Shown: positions 10,803 through 22,205 of the stretch, in pieces | How the letters are laid out: the number at the start of each line of letters is the position of its first letter | Numbering within the stretch: position 1 is the stretch's first letter | NCBI GenBank assembly: GCA_008973525.1 | Contig: WACJ01000518.1 | Location: 1 to 64,000, forward strand | Reading direction: 5' to 3' | Source: Stenopsyche tienmushanensis | Taxonomy: Eukaryota > Arthropoda > Insecta > Trichoptera > Stenopsychidae | Length of the DNA stretch: 64,000 nt | Made by a program: the position numbers and the translations under genes | The notes under the pieces: generated by a model | What the model was told of the DNA's origin: nothing | What the model saw: only the letters and a program-made list of their open reading frames with translations | Databases searched by the model: none

Positions 10803-10832
<30 letters not shown>
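10630..10832 (+). mobile_element. tRNA-derived SINE with perfect 12-bp target duplication
   Basis: A tRNA-like head (10631-10700) is followed by about 105 bp of unrelated body and a 28-base poly-A tail (10805-10832). The unit is flanked by ATTTTAATATGG at 10618-10629 and 10833-10844, a perfect 12-bp duplication as left by LINE-driven insertion. The head contains the B box GGTTCGAATCC at 10683-10693. A short hairpin GTGG-loop-CCAC follows the head near 10704-10718. The intact duplication and long A tail point to a fairly recent insertion, in contrast to the decayed DNA transposons around it. Confidence 0.88.
10631..10700 (+). promoter_or_regulatory. tRNA-like internal RNA polymerase III promoter of the SINE
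   Basis: TCCTGTA at the 5' side pairs with CACAGGA at the 3' side as an acceptor-like stem with one mismatch. The B box GGTTCGAATCC is perfect. The middle contains CTCATAA, which would be an anticodon loop with CAT, suggesting a Met-type tRNA ancestor. The A-box region is degenerate. Not a functional tRNA gene; it is the promoter head of the SINE. Confidence 0.7.
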
Positions 10833-10839
<7 letters not shown>

Positions 10840-10860
10840 TATGGGATTTATAAAAAGAAA

Positions 10861-12010
10861 TCCCTAGCAAGGAAAGCACTGAGTGTTTTATTATGGGTCA
10901 TCGGGGATAAGCGCTTGGCATAGGAGATTGCTCCAAATATTGAATAAAATATTCGAGCGCCCAAAATCTGCCGGCGCTCCAGGAGGGGAAATATGAATAA
11001 TGAATGAGACGAACAGGGGAGGCTTATGTCTCATCAACGCAACCCTTATATCAGCCGATTGCTGAAGATGCCGGAGGTGGCTCGATTTTTGGACAAATCA
11101 CAACAAATTATCATACAAATTGGTTGTCCTCCTCGGTGTCCTAACCGCTCGCGGATGAATCCAATGAATTCCGCATAAATCATCTCCAACTCATAAAGTA
11201 TATTCGATGCCAAAGCGGTTCAATTGGAAAACGTTTCACATTTGGTATAAGCCTTTACTCCCCCCCGATTTATATAAAGCGTTGTCTGTTTAGTATGGCA
11301 ATCGTGTCTGACATGTGTCTTACTTTGAATCCTTTTAGCGCTTTCAATAAAAATGATTGACGTTTATATTGCAGATAAAATCACTATTTGAAGAAGATAA
11401 AAAAATAGTTTGAAAAGTAAATAAAATTGATAAGTATAAATGAATTAAAAGCAATTTCAATGCAGATTTTTTAAATATAAAGCAAAATAAAACTAATAGT
11501 CTTTAATAAGGTGATATTTTTCTAATATTTAACGAGGTAAATCTATTGGATCAAATACATAATTTTGCATACGTTGTTCTTAAAGAAAATTGAAATTAAT
11601 GCACTCAGATTGCTTGGATGTAGTTTTATCATAAAGTCTTGCACTGAAGAGATTGCTACATTTCAGCTGAATTAATTTAGGATTTAATTACAAAATGAAA
11701 TCGTAATTGAAAAAAATATTGGCTCATTTGAGATCAAAGTGTAAATTAATTTCTATCAATGTTTCATGCAAAGGATCAAATATTCGGATAAAATGTCTAT
11801 TGATACCAATACAAGTTAGAATATGATTATTTGAATAGGGTTTATTTTAGACAAGAAGGAATTTGTGATAGTTGAAAATCAATCATTAATTAATTTACAT
11901 AAATATTATAAATCTTTGGAATTATCTACAAATCAATTGGATTATAATAAAGTTTATATTGTATCGTTCATTTAAATATGTTAGCTTTTTAACGAGGTTG
12001 TGATTGTCAA
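10861..12010. other. Gene-free stretch
   Basis: A moderately GC-rich part at about 10900-11230 has no coding frame or terminal repeat that I recognise. The remainder is strongly AT-rich. Confidence 0.5.
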
Positions 12011-12022
12011 TATTTTTTCAAT

Positions 12023-12125
12023 ATGTTAAGTGCCATAAGCGTCTATAGACGCGACTGAGATCTGCAAGCCATACGCGTCTATAGCCGCAAACATTTATAA
12101 AGAGTATCAGGGCTGTCACTCAGTG
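12023..12125 (+). mobile_element. Possible piggyBac-like terminus with palindrome
   Basis: GTTAAGTGCCATAAG is followed by the perfect 14-bp palindrome GCGTCTATAGACGC (12039-12052) and a partial second copy CGCGTCTATAGCCGC near 12074. The layout, TTAAGTG followed by a TATA-centred palindrome, is like the end of the piggyBac remnant at 39484-40279, which has GGACGTATATATACGTCC next to CACTTAACAGG. No partner end was found. The call rests on this likeness alone. Confidence 0.3.
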
Positions 12126-12289
12126 TGCAAAAAAATAAAACAACCATGTGTATCTCATATTTTACGCCTTAAAAAACATTTATCTTTACTTGAACAAGAT
12201 ATTTTCGTGGAATTATTTACAAAAAACATCATAAAAAGATCTATTTTGACCATTATGTGACCAAGAAATGTTTGTTTGGGTGGAAATTG

Positions 12290-12391
12290 ATGCCTCAAGA
12301 ACGACATAAAATGTCGAGATGGGGTCCGTCAAAAAAAAAACGTTCAAGAGGGGTCCAACGACTACATAAGCTTAAGAACCGCTGGTCTATA
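12290..12391. mobile_element. hAT-type element terminus
   Basis: The segment contains GGGGTCC twice and ends CTTAAGAACCGCTG at about 12391, whose inverse CAGCGGTTCTTAAG is a typical hAT terminus. The expected second end with CAGCGGTTCT and a matching 8-bp flank was not found nearby, so it is a solo end. Confidence 0.4.
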
Positions 12392-12632
12392 CAATTAACA
12401 TTACATGCTTTTTCTATATTTTAATTTAAAAAAATGTATATCTTTGCAATCATTATAACAGTTAAATATTATTGATTTAAATTTGGATAAAATTTTAGTA
12501 GGTCATATAGCCTATTAAAATTTGTGTGACCATATGGTCACACTTATCTTTGGCAATATAAAACTCTTTAGTTTGGTGTTATTTATTAATATTGTTTAAT
12601 TTAATTTTCTACAGTATTTTGTATATCATTAA

Positions 12633-13167
12633 CGCTTTTGCGCACGGCTACCGTCAATCCCTTCGTCGCTGCATCACATCTGTGACTGCATGTGTAGATA
12701 AAATCGCTCGGCTAAGCCCCTCGCGCCGGATTATTCCTATGTAAACATAACAAAATTTGTTAAAAGATCTTCATAGAATAAGCCTCAAAATCAGATTTAG
12801 CAATCAAACATTACAATAGCCTCCTATAATATTTCAAAATGGCACGATACTAGAGATGTATTAAGCATTACAACCAAACATCACCTTCAACTTAACGAAA
12901 AAACTAATAGATATGGAAGGTTAGCACAAATTATGCATTAAAAAAATGTGTGGATCGATTTACTTAATGATAAATGGTTCAACGGCAATAAAAGTACGGT
13001 CTTATCTCTGGATTGTAATCATCAAAAATCAAAAAAGAATGACTGACTCTCGTTGTGTGTTCTAGCGATGGTTTAAGTATTCTTAGGTGTTTATGAATTT
13101 CGTCGTCAATCGGATTCACGAAACGAGCAGATAACGAAGGCACTGACGGCAGTCGCACGCGAAAGGG
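12633..13167. mobile_element. piggyBac-type MITE flanked by TTAA
   Basis: The element is flanked by TTAA at 12629-12632 and 13168-13171, the target duplication of piggyBac elements. The left end CGCTTTTGCGCACGGCTACC and the inverted right end CCCTTTCGCGTGCGACTGCC align over about 40 bp with a few mismatches. It is 535 bp long and has no open frame, so it is a non-autonomous derivative that would depend on a transposase from elsewhere. Confidence 0.75.
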
Positions 13168-13171
13168 TTAA

Positions 13172-14645
13172 TTAATATATTGTTAATTAAAATGCATATT
13201 TTGCTAAATTTAATTAAAATTGTATTTGCTTGAATTCCAAAATACTCTAGGAAAGCTCAATTTTCCAATTTTAGGTACTATTTTATAAAATAAAAATGAT
13301 ATATGTTTTATTTATGTCCAAAAATAATCGTCAAGCTTTCAATCTAAATACCAATATTTTATCCCATCACTATCGATACATATTAGTTCACATTCACCAT
13401 GCAATAATTATAATTGGATTTTCAGCATGTAATTAATATTTTAATTAAATCTGCCAGAGTGCTTAATAGGATCCTGTTCGTTTCGCTTGTCAGTCGACAC
13501 ATTCGGACATTTTGAATGAAAATATTGGAATAGTCGCTGATCGAGGTGCCAATGTCCCTCACTGTTGCCACTATTGTCATTTTAGCTTTATATGCACATC
13601 CAATTCGATGGTTTAATGCAATCAAATCGCGTTGGTATTGGTTTTAAACTGAAAACATTCCTAGGTTCCATTTAAATGCAAATAGCTTATATTTGTACCG
13701 GTTTCACAGAGCCGGTGCTTGAAATAATGTTTGCACCGTAGCCTTCAAAAGCAAAAATGATAGATTAGCTTGGAGAGTGAATAGGAGTTCATTCATTAAA
13801 TACTAACAGGATGAAAGGACAAAATTATTTTATAAAATCATTGAAAAGCTGAGGATATTCATAATGGAAATTTTGCACTTTTATCAAAGTTATTAATAAA
13901 TTAATACAAAAATGATCAATTCCGGTGATGATAAATTGAATTTATCGAATATTAATTGGAGAGGTTTTTCACATACTTATCCCATTATATGATAGAGTTG
14001 TCACTATTTATCTCATTTAGATTATGAGATAGGTTCTATGAAAAAAGTCTCCGATGAATATTCTTATACTCATAGAAATAATATTATTTTTTGTGGAGGT
14101 GGTGAAAACATTTCCATTCCATTGCCAATTGTGAACATATGCGTGATTATGGACGTACAGGCGTTAATGTTTATTCGCGTGTATGTATGCTTGAGTTGAT
14201 ATGCCAATCCTGATGTGGGATGGTCATATCACTTTTGCACACAAACAACGAATTTTATTGATAATCCTATCCACTTTGTCTCCCACGTTCGAAGAAATAT
14301 ATTTTTAGTGGCATTTGACCTTCTTAATTTATCTCTTTTATTGTCGAGCATTATTCGGTATATTATTTCATAAATAGTTATTATTAAGAAAATCTCCATG
14401 AAATATATTATATTCAGTTCATTACAAGTGGAGAAAGGAAAGAGAAGATAAAATTGACACATGAAAGTAGTCCATATGTTACCCTCTAATTTTACATGTA
14501 AATATTAAATTATTTTTATACTTGCCTAAATATATTTTAAAAAAATTATAATACAAGATAATTTTTAATTATGTTAAATTCAAACATTACCCATTACAAC
14601 AAATATATTAAAAACACAGTGATGGAATATTTTAACTTTATTCAA
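13172..14645. other. Gene-free AT-rich stretch
   Basis: No open frame with a recognisable product and no repeat boundary found. Confidence 0.55.
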
Positions 14646-14649
14646 TATA

Positions 14650-14740
14650 TTAGGTCCTCCCGAAAGAAATCCATTATTTTCGCACCCTCTTGATGATCTC
14701 GTTTGAGATCGATCTTTAGAGTATTCGTTAAAATACAAAG
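14650..14740 (+). mobile_element. Internally deleted mariner remnant ('A') next to mariner copy 2
   Basis: TTAGGTCCTCCCGAAAGAAA at about 14651 resembles a mariner left terminal repeat of a different lineage from the neighbouring copy. It runs quickly into CGATCTTTAGAGTATTCGTT (14710-14729), which corresponds, with one mismatch, to the host mariner C-terminal sequence at 956-975. The middle of the host element is therefore missing. The reading as a deletion derivative is an inference from these two short matches. Confidence 0.5.
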
Positions 14741-14742
14741 TA

Positions 14743-15654
14743 TTAGGTTGTCCCATAAGTTTCTTTCACAAATGAACACAGATCTAATCAAAGCCATGGT
14801 TGAAGAAAATCCGCGATATACTATTCGCGAAATAGCTAAAAAGTTAGAAATTCCACGATTATCCGTCCATAATCATCTGACAAAATTGGGCTACATCAAT
14901 CGTTCAGATGTGTGGCTTCCTCATGAACTGACTGACTCAAATAAACTTTGCGTATTTCAACATGCGATCTTCTTCTCCAACGACATAATAGCCAACCTTT
15001 TTTGTAGAGACTTGTCACTGGAAATGAAAGTTGGATACTCTACGAGATTATCCAATGTAAACGGTCTTGGAACAAAAGTACAGAAGCTTTAACTGTAGCA
15101 AAACCTGGCCTACATCCAAAAAAAGTTTTGCTATGCATTTGGTGGGACTGGAAGTGGGTAGTTTATTATGAGCTACTTCAGCAAGGTGAAACGATCAATT
15201 CAACAAAATATTGTTTCCAACTAGACAATTTAAAGGATGCAATTGCCAGAATTAGCGAACAGACAAGGCGTTGTTTTTCATCACGATAACGCCAGGCCTC
15301 ATGTGTCTTTACTCGTCAGAAATAAATTATTATAATTTGACTGGGATGTGTTACTTCATCCTCCATACTCTTCGGATATTATCCTTCAGATTATTATTTA
15401 TTTCTTTAATTGAAAAGTTATTTACACGGTAAAAAAAATTATTTAAAAAATGATATATAAATGTACGTTGATCAATATTTTGCCAACAAACCTGGGAAAT
15501 TTTGGCAAGAAAGCATTATGAGGCTTCCGGAGTGATGGAGGAAGGTAATAGAACAGAATGGATCATATATTATTCAATAAATTTTGATGTAATACAAATT
15601 ATTGTTTATTTTTTTCTTAATATGAAAACGAAAGAAACTTTTGGGACACCCTGA
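14743..15654 (+). mobile_element. Mariner-type transposon, copy 2 ('B'), with both ends
   Basis: The left repeat TTAGGTTGTCCCATAAGTTT (14743 on) and the inverted right repeat TCAGGGTGTCCCAAAAGTTT agree at 22 of 25 positions. The 912-bp element is flanked by TA on both sides (14741-14742, 15655-15656), the mariner target duplication. It is the same family as the element at 974-1837. A stretch near 15385-15460, AT-rich and without coding character, interrupts the part after the third catalytic motif. Confidence 0.88.
14772..15590 (+). pseudogene. Mariner transposase, inactivated (copy 2)
   Basis: The start is the ATG of MNTDLIKAMVEENPRYTIRE. The helix-turn-helix EIAKKLEIPRLSVHNHL and the linker GYINRSDVWLPHEL are intact. 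The frame is lost at about 14950, and later parts read in other frames: LCIWWDWKWVVYYELLQQG at about 15133 and the HHDNARP-like motif near 15278. An AT-rich insertion interrupts the C-terminal part near 15385-15460. It is non-functional. Its DNA-binding half is closer to the family pattern than that of copy 1 (TIREIAKKLEI versus TVCEIANKLEI). Confidence 0.82.
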
Positions 15655-15799
15655 TATTTAAAAAAAAATGGATTCATATTTTCAATCGAAACCATCTAAT
15701 TTCTATAAAAGACGGATACAAAACTTCCAGAAAATATAAAAATTAGTTGCTTACAAGAAATTTTATTATATTTTGTATAGACTTGTGAAAAAAACACCA

Positions 15800-16325
15800 G
15801 GTTTTTTAAAAAATTGTTTGTTATTCTTTCTAATTGACAATGCAGAGTAGCATTAATTATTCCATCAGGTTTTAATAGTTCAATGTAAATAATACCAAGG
15901 CTGTCCCATCGTATACACAGTAATATTTTATTTACTGTTAAGCTGGGCTTTGCCGTAGGGTTTGCTAATTTTCCGGGGGAAAGCCATTGTTTTTTTCTTG
16001 TAGTGTTGATGTAAAGGACCCATTTTTCATCGCAGGTAACGATTCGCCGTAAAAAGGGTTCGGAATCGTACCTAGACAAAAGAGAAGCACAGATAGTGCG
16101 TCGCTGTTCTAGTGCTGTTGGTGATAAATCGTGAGTAACCCAACCTCCTTGTCTGGAACACTTCCCGATGAGGTGAATGTGATCTTGTATAGTTGACCAT
16201 GGACACCCAAGCTTATTTGAAAAATCTGCGATAGATTAGCGGGGATCAGACTCTACTAGATTTAACAGAAACTCATCGTCTATTTTTAATAGTCTTCCTG
16301 ATCTAGGCGCGTCCTGAAGATTTCT
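15800..16325 (-). pseudogene. Mariner transposase fragment, different lineage ('C')
   Basis: On the minus strand one frame runs from about 16325 to 15800 with a single stop near 16235. It reads GRLLKIDDEFLLNLVESDPR, then a helix-turn-helix-like DFSNKLGCPWSTIQDHI, then FLRRIVTCDEKWVLYINTTR with the first catalytic Asp, then ILLCIRWDSLGIIYIELLKP and LHCQLERI. The order and spacing are those of mariner. The N-terminus and the part with the second and third Asp are missing. It differs clearly from mariner B next to it. It ends on its N-terminal side in a hairpin. Confidence 0.85.
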
Positions 16326-16360
16326 GTCGCCGATTTAATTATAATAAATCGGCGACAGAA
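16322..16360. repeat. Perfect 16-bp hairpin at the mariner C break point
   Basis: TTCTGTCGCCGATTTA at 16322-16337 and TAAATCGGCGACAGAA at 16345-16360 are exact inverse copies separated by a 7-base loop. The left arm belongs to the transposase reading frame, so the right arm looks like a copied-back piece of the same sequence made when the element was truncated. Confidence 0.85.
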
Positions 16361-19300
16361 TTCTATAATAAATGAGATCTGATTAAATCAATTAATATCT
16401 GGAAAGTATATAAAAAAATAAGCATAAATATTAATAATTTTGTCTAGTAAGAATATCAAAAATAATCACATACAAATTGCATAGAAATACAAGTAATACT
16501 AGCATTGTCGTTTAGTCAAATAAAAATGATTATGCTTTCATACAAAAAAATTGCATCCTTGCTATGCAGATAAATCTTGAAAACTTCAAGGAGTCGATTT
16601 CAAATCCAATTAAAGTTTTCTCCAAGTAGCCGGAAACAATTAACGGAAATGCAATTCCGAGAAGCATCTGCTGCAATATCATAACGTAGATTACAAACCC
16701 TTGAGCTTCATAGCAAATGAACAGGCTTTTTGTGTAATTTGATGCTGCAAGAAAACAACTTCACTTCATAATTAAAATTTAGAAAGTATTTCTTCCCTAC
16801 TATTAAAAAAGTTATTTGCGTCCACTTTGGCTGTGACAACAGTGCTTATTGTATAATACTGCACCTCGGGCGTGCATGCATTATGCTGCATCCTACATTC
16901 ACATGCACCCGAAGGCCATGTTTAAATTATTCGTTGCCATTTAATTAAGGCGCTGTTAGAACGCGGATGAGCATACAACAATTTTCAAATTGTAAGTATG
17001 TTCAAGTCGTTAGTGCCATTGTGCACGTCAGTGTTGTGTAATTCATACTTAACGAACAAGAATCTGCATTTGTCAAGTCGAGTGTGATGATGGCGTTAAT
17101 TTACCACAAGTATGAAAATTTGCAAATTAGTAATGCAAGCTAAAAAATCATCGAAAAACCACAGCTCTATTTTTGGATTTAAAGATATTCAAATTTTTCT
17201 CAACAAGAATTTTGTCCCATCGAGTAAAAATTCAATTATACATTTTTTCATAAATTTGCATAACATTCATTTAATTAACAAACACGCATAAGAATGAATA
17301 CATAGAAAAACATAATTCATGCTTATAACGAGTATATAGCGCAATATCACGGTTGTAACGAGCATACCAAGGTGAATATCAAGAAGGCACAACTTCATAT
17401 AAGTTTGTTTTTACAGAAATTGATAATATTCCTTATTCCTTATGTCATCAATTCCATAATGCCTAAAAATGTAGGAAAAATAAACGATCGAGATAGACTT
17501 AGATGGTAGATTCGAATGGATTAAACACGAAAAGGCGTAAAACCCACACCAAAGGGCTTTTTATCACTGCTTTCGAAGAGGATCGTATGGAAAACGTTCG
17601 CGTAGACTAGTAGCATTAACATTTTAATGTTGGCATTGCGGTCTGAAAAATAATTGTATCAAATTTTATACGCGTCTTGTGGAATATTTTATCGGGAGCG
17701 ATAAAATATGTAAGGGTCTATCTAGGTGGTGACCCTTCCATGGCAGCATCGGGGTTCCATTAACCATCTGACTCCTTGTTCTTTGGAGTCCGTAACCCTT
17801 TTCAATCTCAAAATGAACAATGGGCATTTAATTGGAGCAACTCGCTGTGCCGTATTGGTGAGAATTGTTCTGTCTTTGTAATTTGTGCTTTGGAAACGAA
17901 TATTATGTTTGCGGAAGTACAGAAAAGTACCGGATGAATGAGTGAGTTTTTATATGAAATTAAATGAACATGAACCTTTGACATTTAGTTGACTGAAGTT
18001 GGTTGAAGATCGTCATAGCAAAATTTTAATTATAGGATTTGTAATATATATGGGCCTTATAACGCTTCAGGACGAAAGTTCCATACACTATCAATTCATA
18101 GAGATAAATGCAAAGGAGGCAAAAGATTATCAGAAGGAAATTAAAGTACGAGTTCTTCGTTATGATTTTTATTATAGCCGAAACAAACAGTTATGAGATC
18201 GGTAAGTCAGAAAAAAGATCACATCCACCTGCGGCCAAGACTACCGGTCGACTTTTTGTCTTCATTCCTGCTCGTCCACACCTCTCATTCACGCATGCGC
18301 CGTTGATAGAGATAGGAATGAGACCGCTGTTAATCCTCCAATATTACATAAGTAATTAAGATAATCAAAAGCAAAAAATCAAAGAACCATTGAATGAACT
18401 AATATGCCATTGTATAATTTAAATCAAAATTAGCGTGGACAAAATTTAAAAAAAAGCTTCTTAAGGAACGTTTTTGCCTTGTTGGTAAAAAAAATGTTTT
18501 TTCTATTTCGTGTATCGAAAAGAACTAATGTTTAAAAACACTATTAGTAAATTTCAAGTCGATATAAACGAAATTCGCAAAGTTATAGGCCGACGAGGAG
18601 AAGCTGCACTGCGCGAAGCTGAAGAGAGGAGATACTTTTTCCAAGATCACGGAAGTGATCTCACATGCCCTAGATAAGCATTCTTTATAAAATTTAGCAG
18701 GCACATGTATAACAAACGTCTTCATCATTTGACCTTCAATTATCTAAAAATATTCAAACATTTTTATTTAATAAACAAAAAACTACAAAAAAATGTTGGA
18801 AAAAACTCACACTTTTCTTGGATCGCTCACTATTTTTTTAATTTTACAATATATTCTTTTAATTATAGGCCAAATTATACACAATATAATAAAAAGTAAA
18901 ACTATATTTAATTTTTTTACTGTAAAACATCTGTCCAGGACTTATGACTTCCTTGGTGAAGAATGCCATCGCTTGCGCATCGACATACGTGGCTCCCATT
19001 ACTATATATTACTTTGACACAATTTAAAAATATTTTTATGTTCAATAAAGATCGCTTAGTCGACCACACTAAATATTAATATTCTGTATTTAATACTTTT
19101 CGCATAAAAAAAATGTTAAAAAAACGATCACTTTTAGGCGCAACAAGGCAGAAGCGTCCCTTAAACCAACTGACGCTAAGACCATCATCATGAATTCTTA
19201 ACAATCATCCATATTTAAGTAGAGCAAAGGTTAACGAAGTTGGTCTTATTCAGATTATCATCGTGTAGAACAAATAACGAAGTAGAATTTTAATTTTTTT

Positions 19301-21119
19301 ATAGAATAAAGATATTAATTTCCTAAAATATGCACATTGTCCGTTTTTTATAAATATTACTAGCAGTAAATTAAATTCAGGCAAATCAAACACGCCAAAA
19401 GGATAATTAACTAATTACTTATGTAATAAATGTTTGGTTTTGTGTTATTTTTCGTTCTTGAAGTTTTAAAATTTCGCTTCAAAAAAATGGATTTTTGTAG
19501 GTGTATCTGCTTTAATTTTGATTTGCGATTGAAACGATTGGAATTGTTGAGGCAAAATATAGGCGCGCTCACTAATCTGTAATCGAAAATTCTAATTTTT
19601 CATTCAAGTGCGGGGATGATGATATTTTGGGGGAGGAATACCAGAAATTTTTCAATTGAGCCAAAAATCCACCCCGCAGGTCGGATCTAAGATATTCACC
19701 TTTTCCGAGAAGCGGCGATATCGATATGAAAGTATAAAGAATCGTCTTCGAGAATGGATGAATATAAATAGGCTTTCAATAAATCATTCAAATTGTTTTC
19801 TTTCCTTTCCGTAGACTTTTCTTTTTTTGCTGTTGCCTTTCAGGGGCTCTTTAGACAAATGGAAGTTTAGAGTGTTTGACGATCGCTTCGTTTTTGAATG
19901 TCAAAGAGAAGAAGATTCTGTCAACAATATACAGACTTACTTTTATTCACTTTGAAATAAAATTAACATAATGTGGGGTAATTTTCCCAAATATAACTAT
20001 TGTTCGGGGAATAAATTTGCGGAGGCAATCATTGGGTCCTAATCATACAAGCAGAAATGATTGATGTTGATGGTTATTCATTATCTTTATGCGTTTTTAT
20101 TTTGGCATAGTTATAGAAGGAAACCTTGGAGGTAATTATGAATTATTCAAGAAATCTGTCTTCGTTGATAGGAGTGATTTATGAAATATCAAGGAGAGGA
20201 AGAAACGTAAATTCTGGTATAAACAGATACTGTTCAAACAAAGAAACTGTAGCCATCGGGGAAACATAAAATACGGTATAAAATACTCTCTATTTTTATC
20301 TTTAAATACATTTTGTACGCTCATAAAATATTTTTCTGTATTCTAGGACGATCAGAATGTTATCAAATTTTGAGATATATCCGTTAACATATAGTTTGCA
20401 TAGAAATATTACAAGAAACACATATTTTTTATATTGTATGGTAGAGGGAAAATACTGGAAAAATGCAATAGATCTTGCGTAAATAGAAATCGGAGTTGCT
20501 ATGCAATGTCGTCAGTTTTCAATTTTGTTTTTGTTAGGACAGTTTAAAAGGGTAAATTTGACATAGAAGGGATTAAACTAAGATAAATATGATACTCTAA
20601 AACATAAAGTGAATTAGTTTATTTTAGTCAATCGTAGTTTGAGTTTTATTTGGATCAATTTAGTTCAGTTTGGTCTTCAATATTGAGTCAGTAAATTTGA
20701 GCTGGAGTTTCAAGTTGAATTTAGTTTGAATCATAAGTCAGTTCTGAGATAGTCTTCATAGAGTTTTTGGATCCGACCAAACGTCTTGGACGCGGGAAGA
20801 CTAGGTCTTGGGAAGAATAGTCGTATTTTCGTCACCCTAGTCTTCCTTTTCTGCAAAACTTATTCTATTAACTGATAGTGAACGAACTCAGATTGGCCAT
20901 CTATTTGGAAACATATTATGTTTGTTTTAAATTACTTTTTGTCGTTATTTTAGATGTTATTGTATATTTTTTATTCGCCATAGAATTTATGTAAACGAAG
21001 GAATAAAAATTACAAACTCGTGATTTGCTGACTTAATTAGTAAATTTAGATCCTCGACAAATAATTGAGGAATTGTTAGCTAAAGTCGATTGTTTAAAGT
21101 CAATATTTCAAGATCTTCA
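16361..21119. other. Long gene-free stretch
   Basis: No gene can be supported. Slightly GC-richer patches lie at 17690-17800 and 18210-18330. The second contains ACGCATGCGC (18291-18300), similar to NRF-1/Ewg sites. The frames in 17999-19017 have AT-driven composition and no domain. A T/G-rich part with repeated AGTTT-like words lies at about 20600-20760. Confidence 0.5.
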
Positions 21120-21120
21120 T

Positions 21121-21154
21121 TCATTGAATAGATAGCATCTTCATTGAATAGATA
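21121..21154 (+). repeat. Short tandem duplication
   Basis: TCATTGAATAGATA occurs at 21121-21134 and again at 21141-21154, a 20-bp period repeated once just before the LTR-like block. Confidence 0.7.
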
Positions 21155-21336
21155 AATTAAGTAGTGTAACATTGAGGCGGGGGCGCTCCCGGGGGCAGAG
21201 TCCCCGGACGGCACTTCGCCCCTTAAGGGCTCGTCGAGATAGCCGCACTAGAGCACGTGATGTTGCTGGACGAATGGATGGGAATAGACGGGCCTCGAAT
21301 AGAACTCTATTTTCTAAATAACTATTTATTCCACAC

Positions 21337-21356
21337 GAGAGAGAGAGAGAGAGAGA
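21337..21356 (+). repeat. (GA)n microsatellite
   Basis: About ten GA units in a row. In insects such tracts can bind GAGA-type factors, but here it lies within the LTR-like block and may be incidental. Confidence 0.85.
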
Positions 21357-21480
21357 TCTGGCTGCAGGAAGGACGACCTCCCGCAGCCAAGGTTAACCGA
21401 CGAATTCCCCGACTCCCACCTCCTGCGCGTCACTACCCAACAGGCAATGGTGCCCGCGCAAGAAGCGATCGGTTGGTATG

Positions 21481-21541
21481 CAGGTGCAATGTTTCCTTAG
21501 GGCCACAAGAGATGGTGTTGTTAAAATAACACATTGCACCT
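21481..21541. repeat. Hairpin with 11-bp perfect arms
   Basis: CAGGTGCAATG (21481-21491) and CATTGCACCTG (21531-21541) are exact inverse copies separated by 39 bases. The left arm is followed by TT and the right one is preceded by AACA. It sits in the GC-rich LTR-like block. Confidence 0.75.
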
Positions 21542-21797
21542 GAAGAGAGACGGAAGATGGCGCTTTACGCGTGCGATTAACAACGCTACTACGCGGGGAA
21601 GGTAAATCATCCACGCTACATAGAAAAGGAGTTTGAGCAAAAGTATGAATTATAAGTTAAAAGTGGGTATAATATAGTAAATTGATATAAATTTCCTATC
21701 CCTAAACTATAATTAGGGATGAAGAAGGTCTTCCCTTGCATATGGTATAATATCACCCGAGTAATTAATTTTGAATTGCTTGAACCTGGTTAAGCCA

Positions 21798-22205
21798 TCA
21801 CACCAATAGTATACAGTCAACAGTTATATATTGATACTCCAATAATACATTTCCAAAGCTCCGAAATCGTTTATATATACGTTTTTTAGAAGCATGATTC
21901 CATAGATAGAATGATCTGGGAGTTAATCTAATATCTCCAAAGTGAAATCGTTCAATCAAAGCCTTAGTAGGCTGTATATATATGTCGTAGTAAAAATTGA
22001 TTCGATTCACGTCTCTTAATTCTCCACAGCAATAGGCCCAGAAACGCCAAGGAACGTCAAGTATTGAGGATGAAATAAGATGCTGAATTCGAATACGAGA
22101 GACTTTTCCAATAGTGGTGTTGAAGAACGACTTCTGATGGATTATTCGACGTGCGAGGAGAGAGATAGTAAAATCCACAGCGCGTGCACGTATGAGAAAG
22201 TACAC
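21798..22205 (-). other. 135-codon minus-strand frame, nature unknown
   Basis: The product contains PWRFWAYCCGELRDV and RSFYLWNHASKKRIYKRF, which look somewhat more protein-like than the AT-driven frames elsewhere. I recognise no domain. No splice sites, start context or homologous motif supports it, and a 99-codon frame overlaps on the same strand. It may be a decayed coding piece or chance. Confidence 0.15.

Larger units (their letters stand above)
21165..21620 (+). mobile_element. Candidate solo LTR
   Basis: The block opens TGTAACATTGAGGCGGGG and closes GCTACA, giving TGTA...TACA edges. It is strongly GC-rich against an AT-rich background and contains an AT-rich core TTCTAAATAACTATTTATT near 21311-21330 that could serve as TATA or poly-A region. 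A (GA)n tract and an internal hairpin are present. No coding region or second LTR flanks it, and the flanking bases agree only over TAG, so the LTR reading is tentative. A host CpG-rich regulatory block is the main alternative. Confidence 0.4.
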
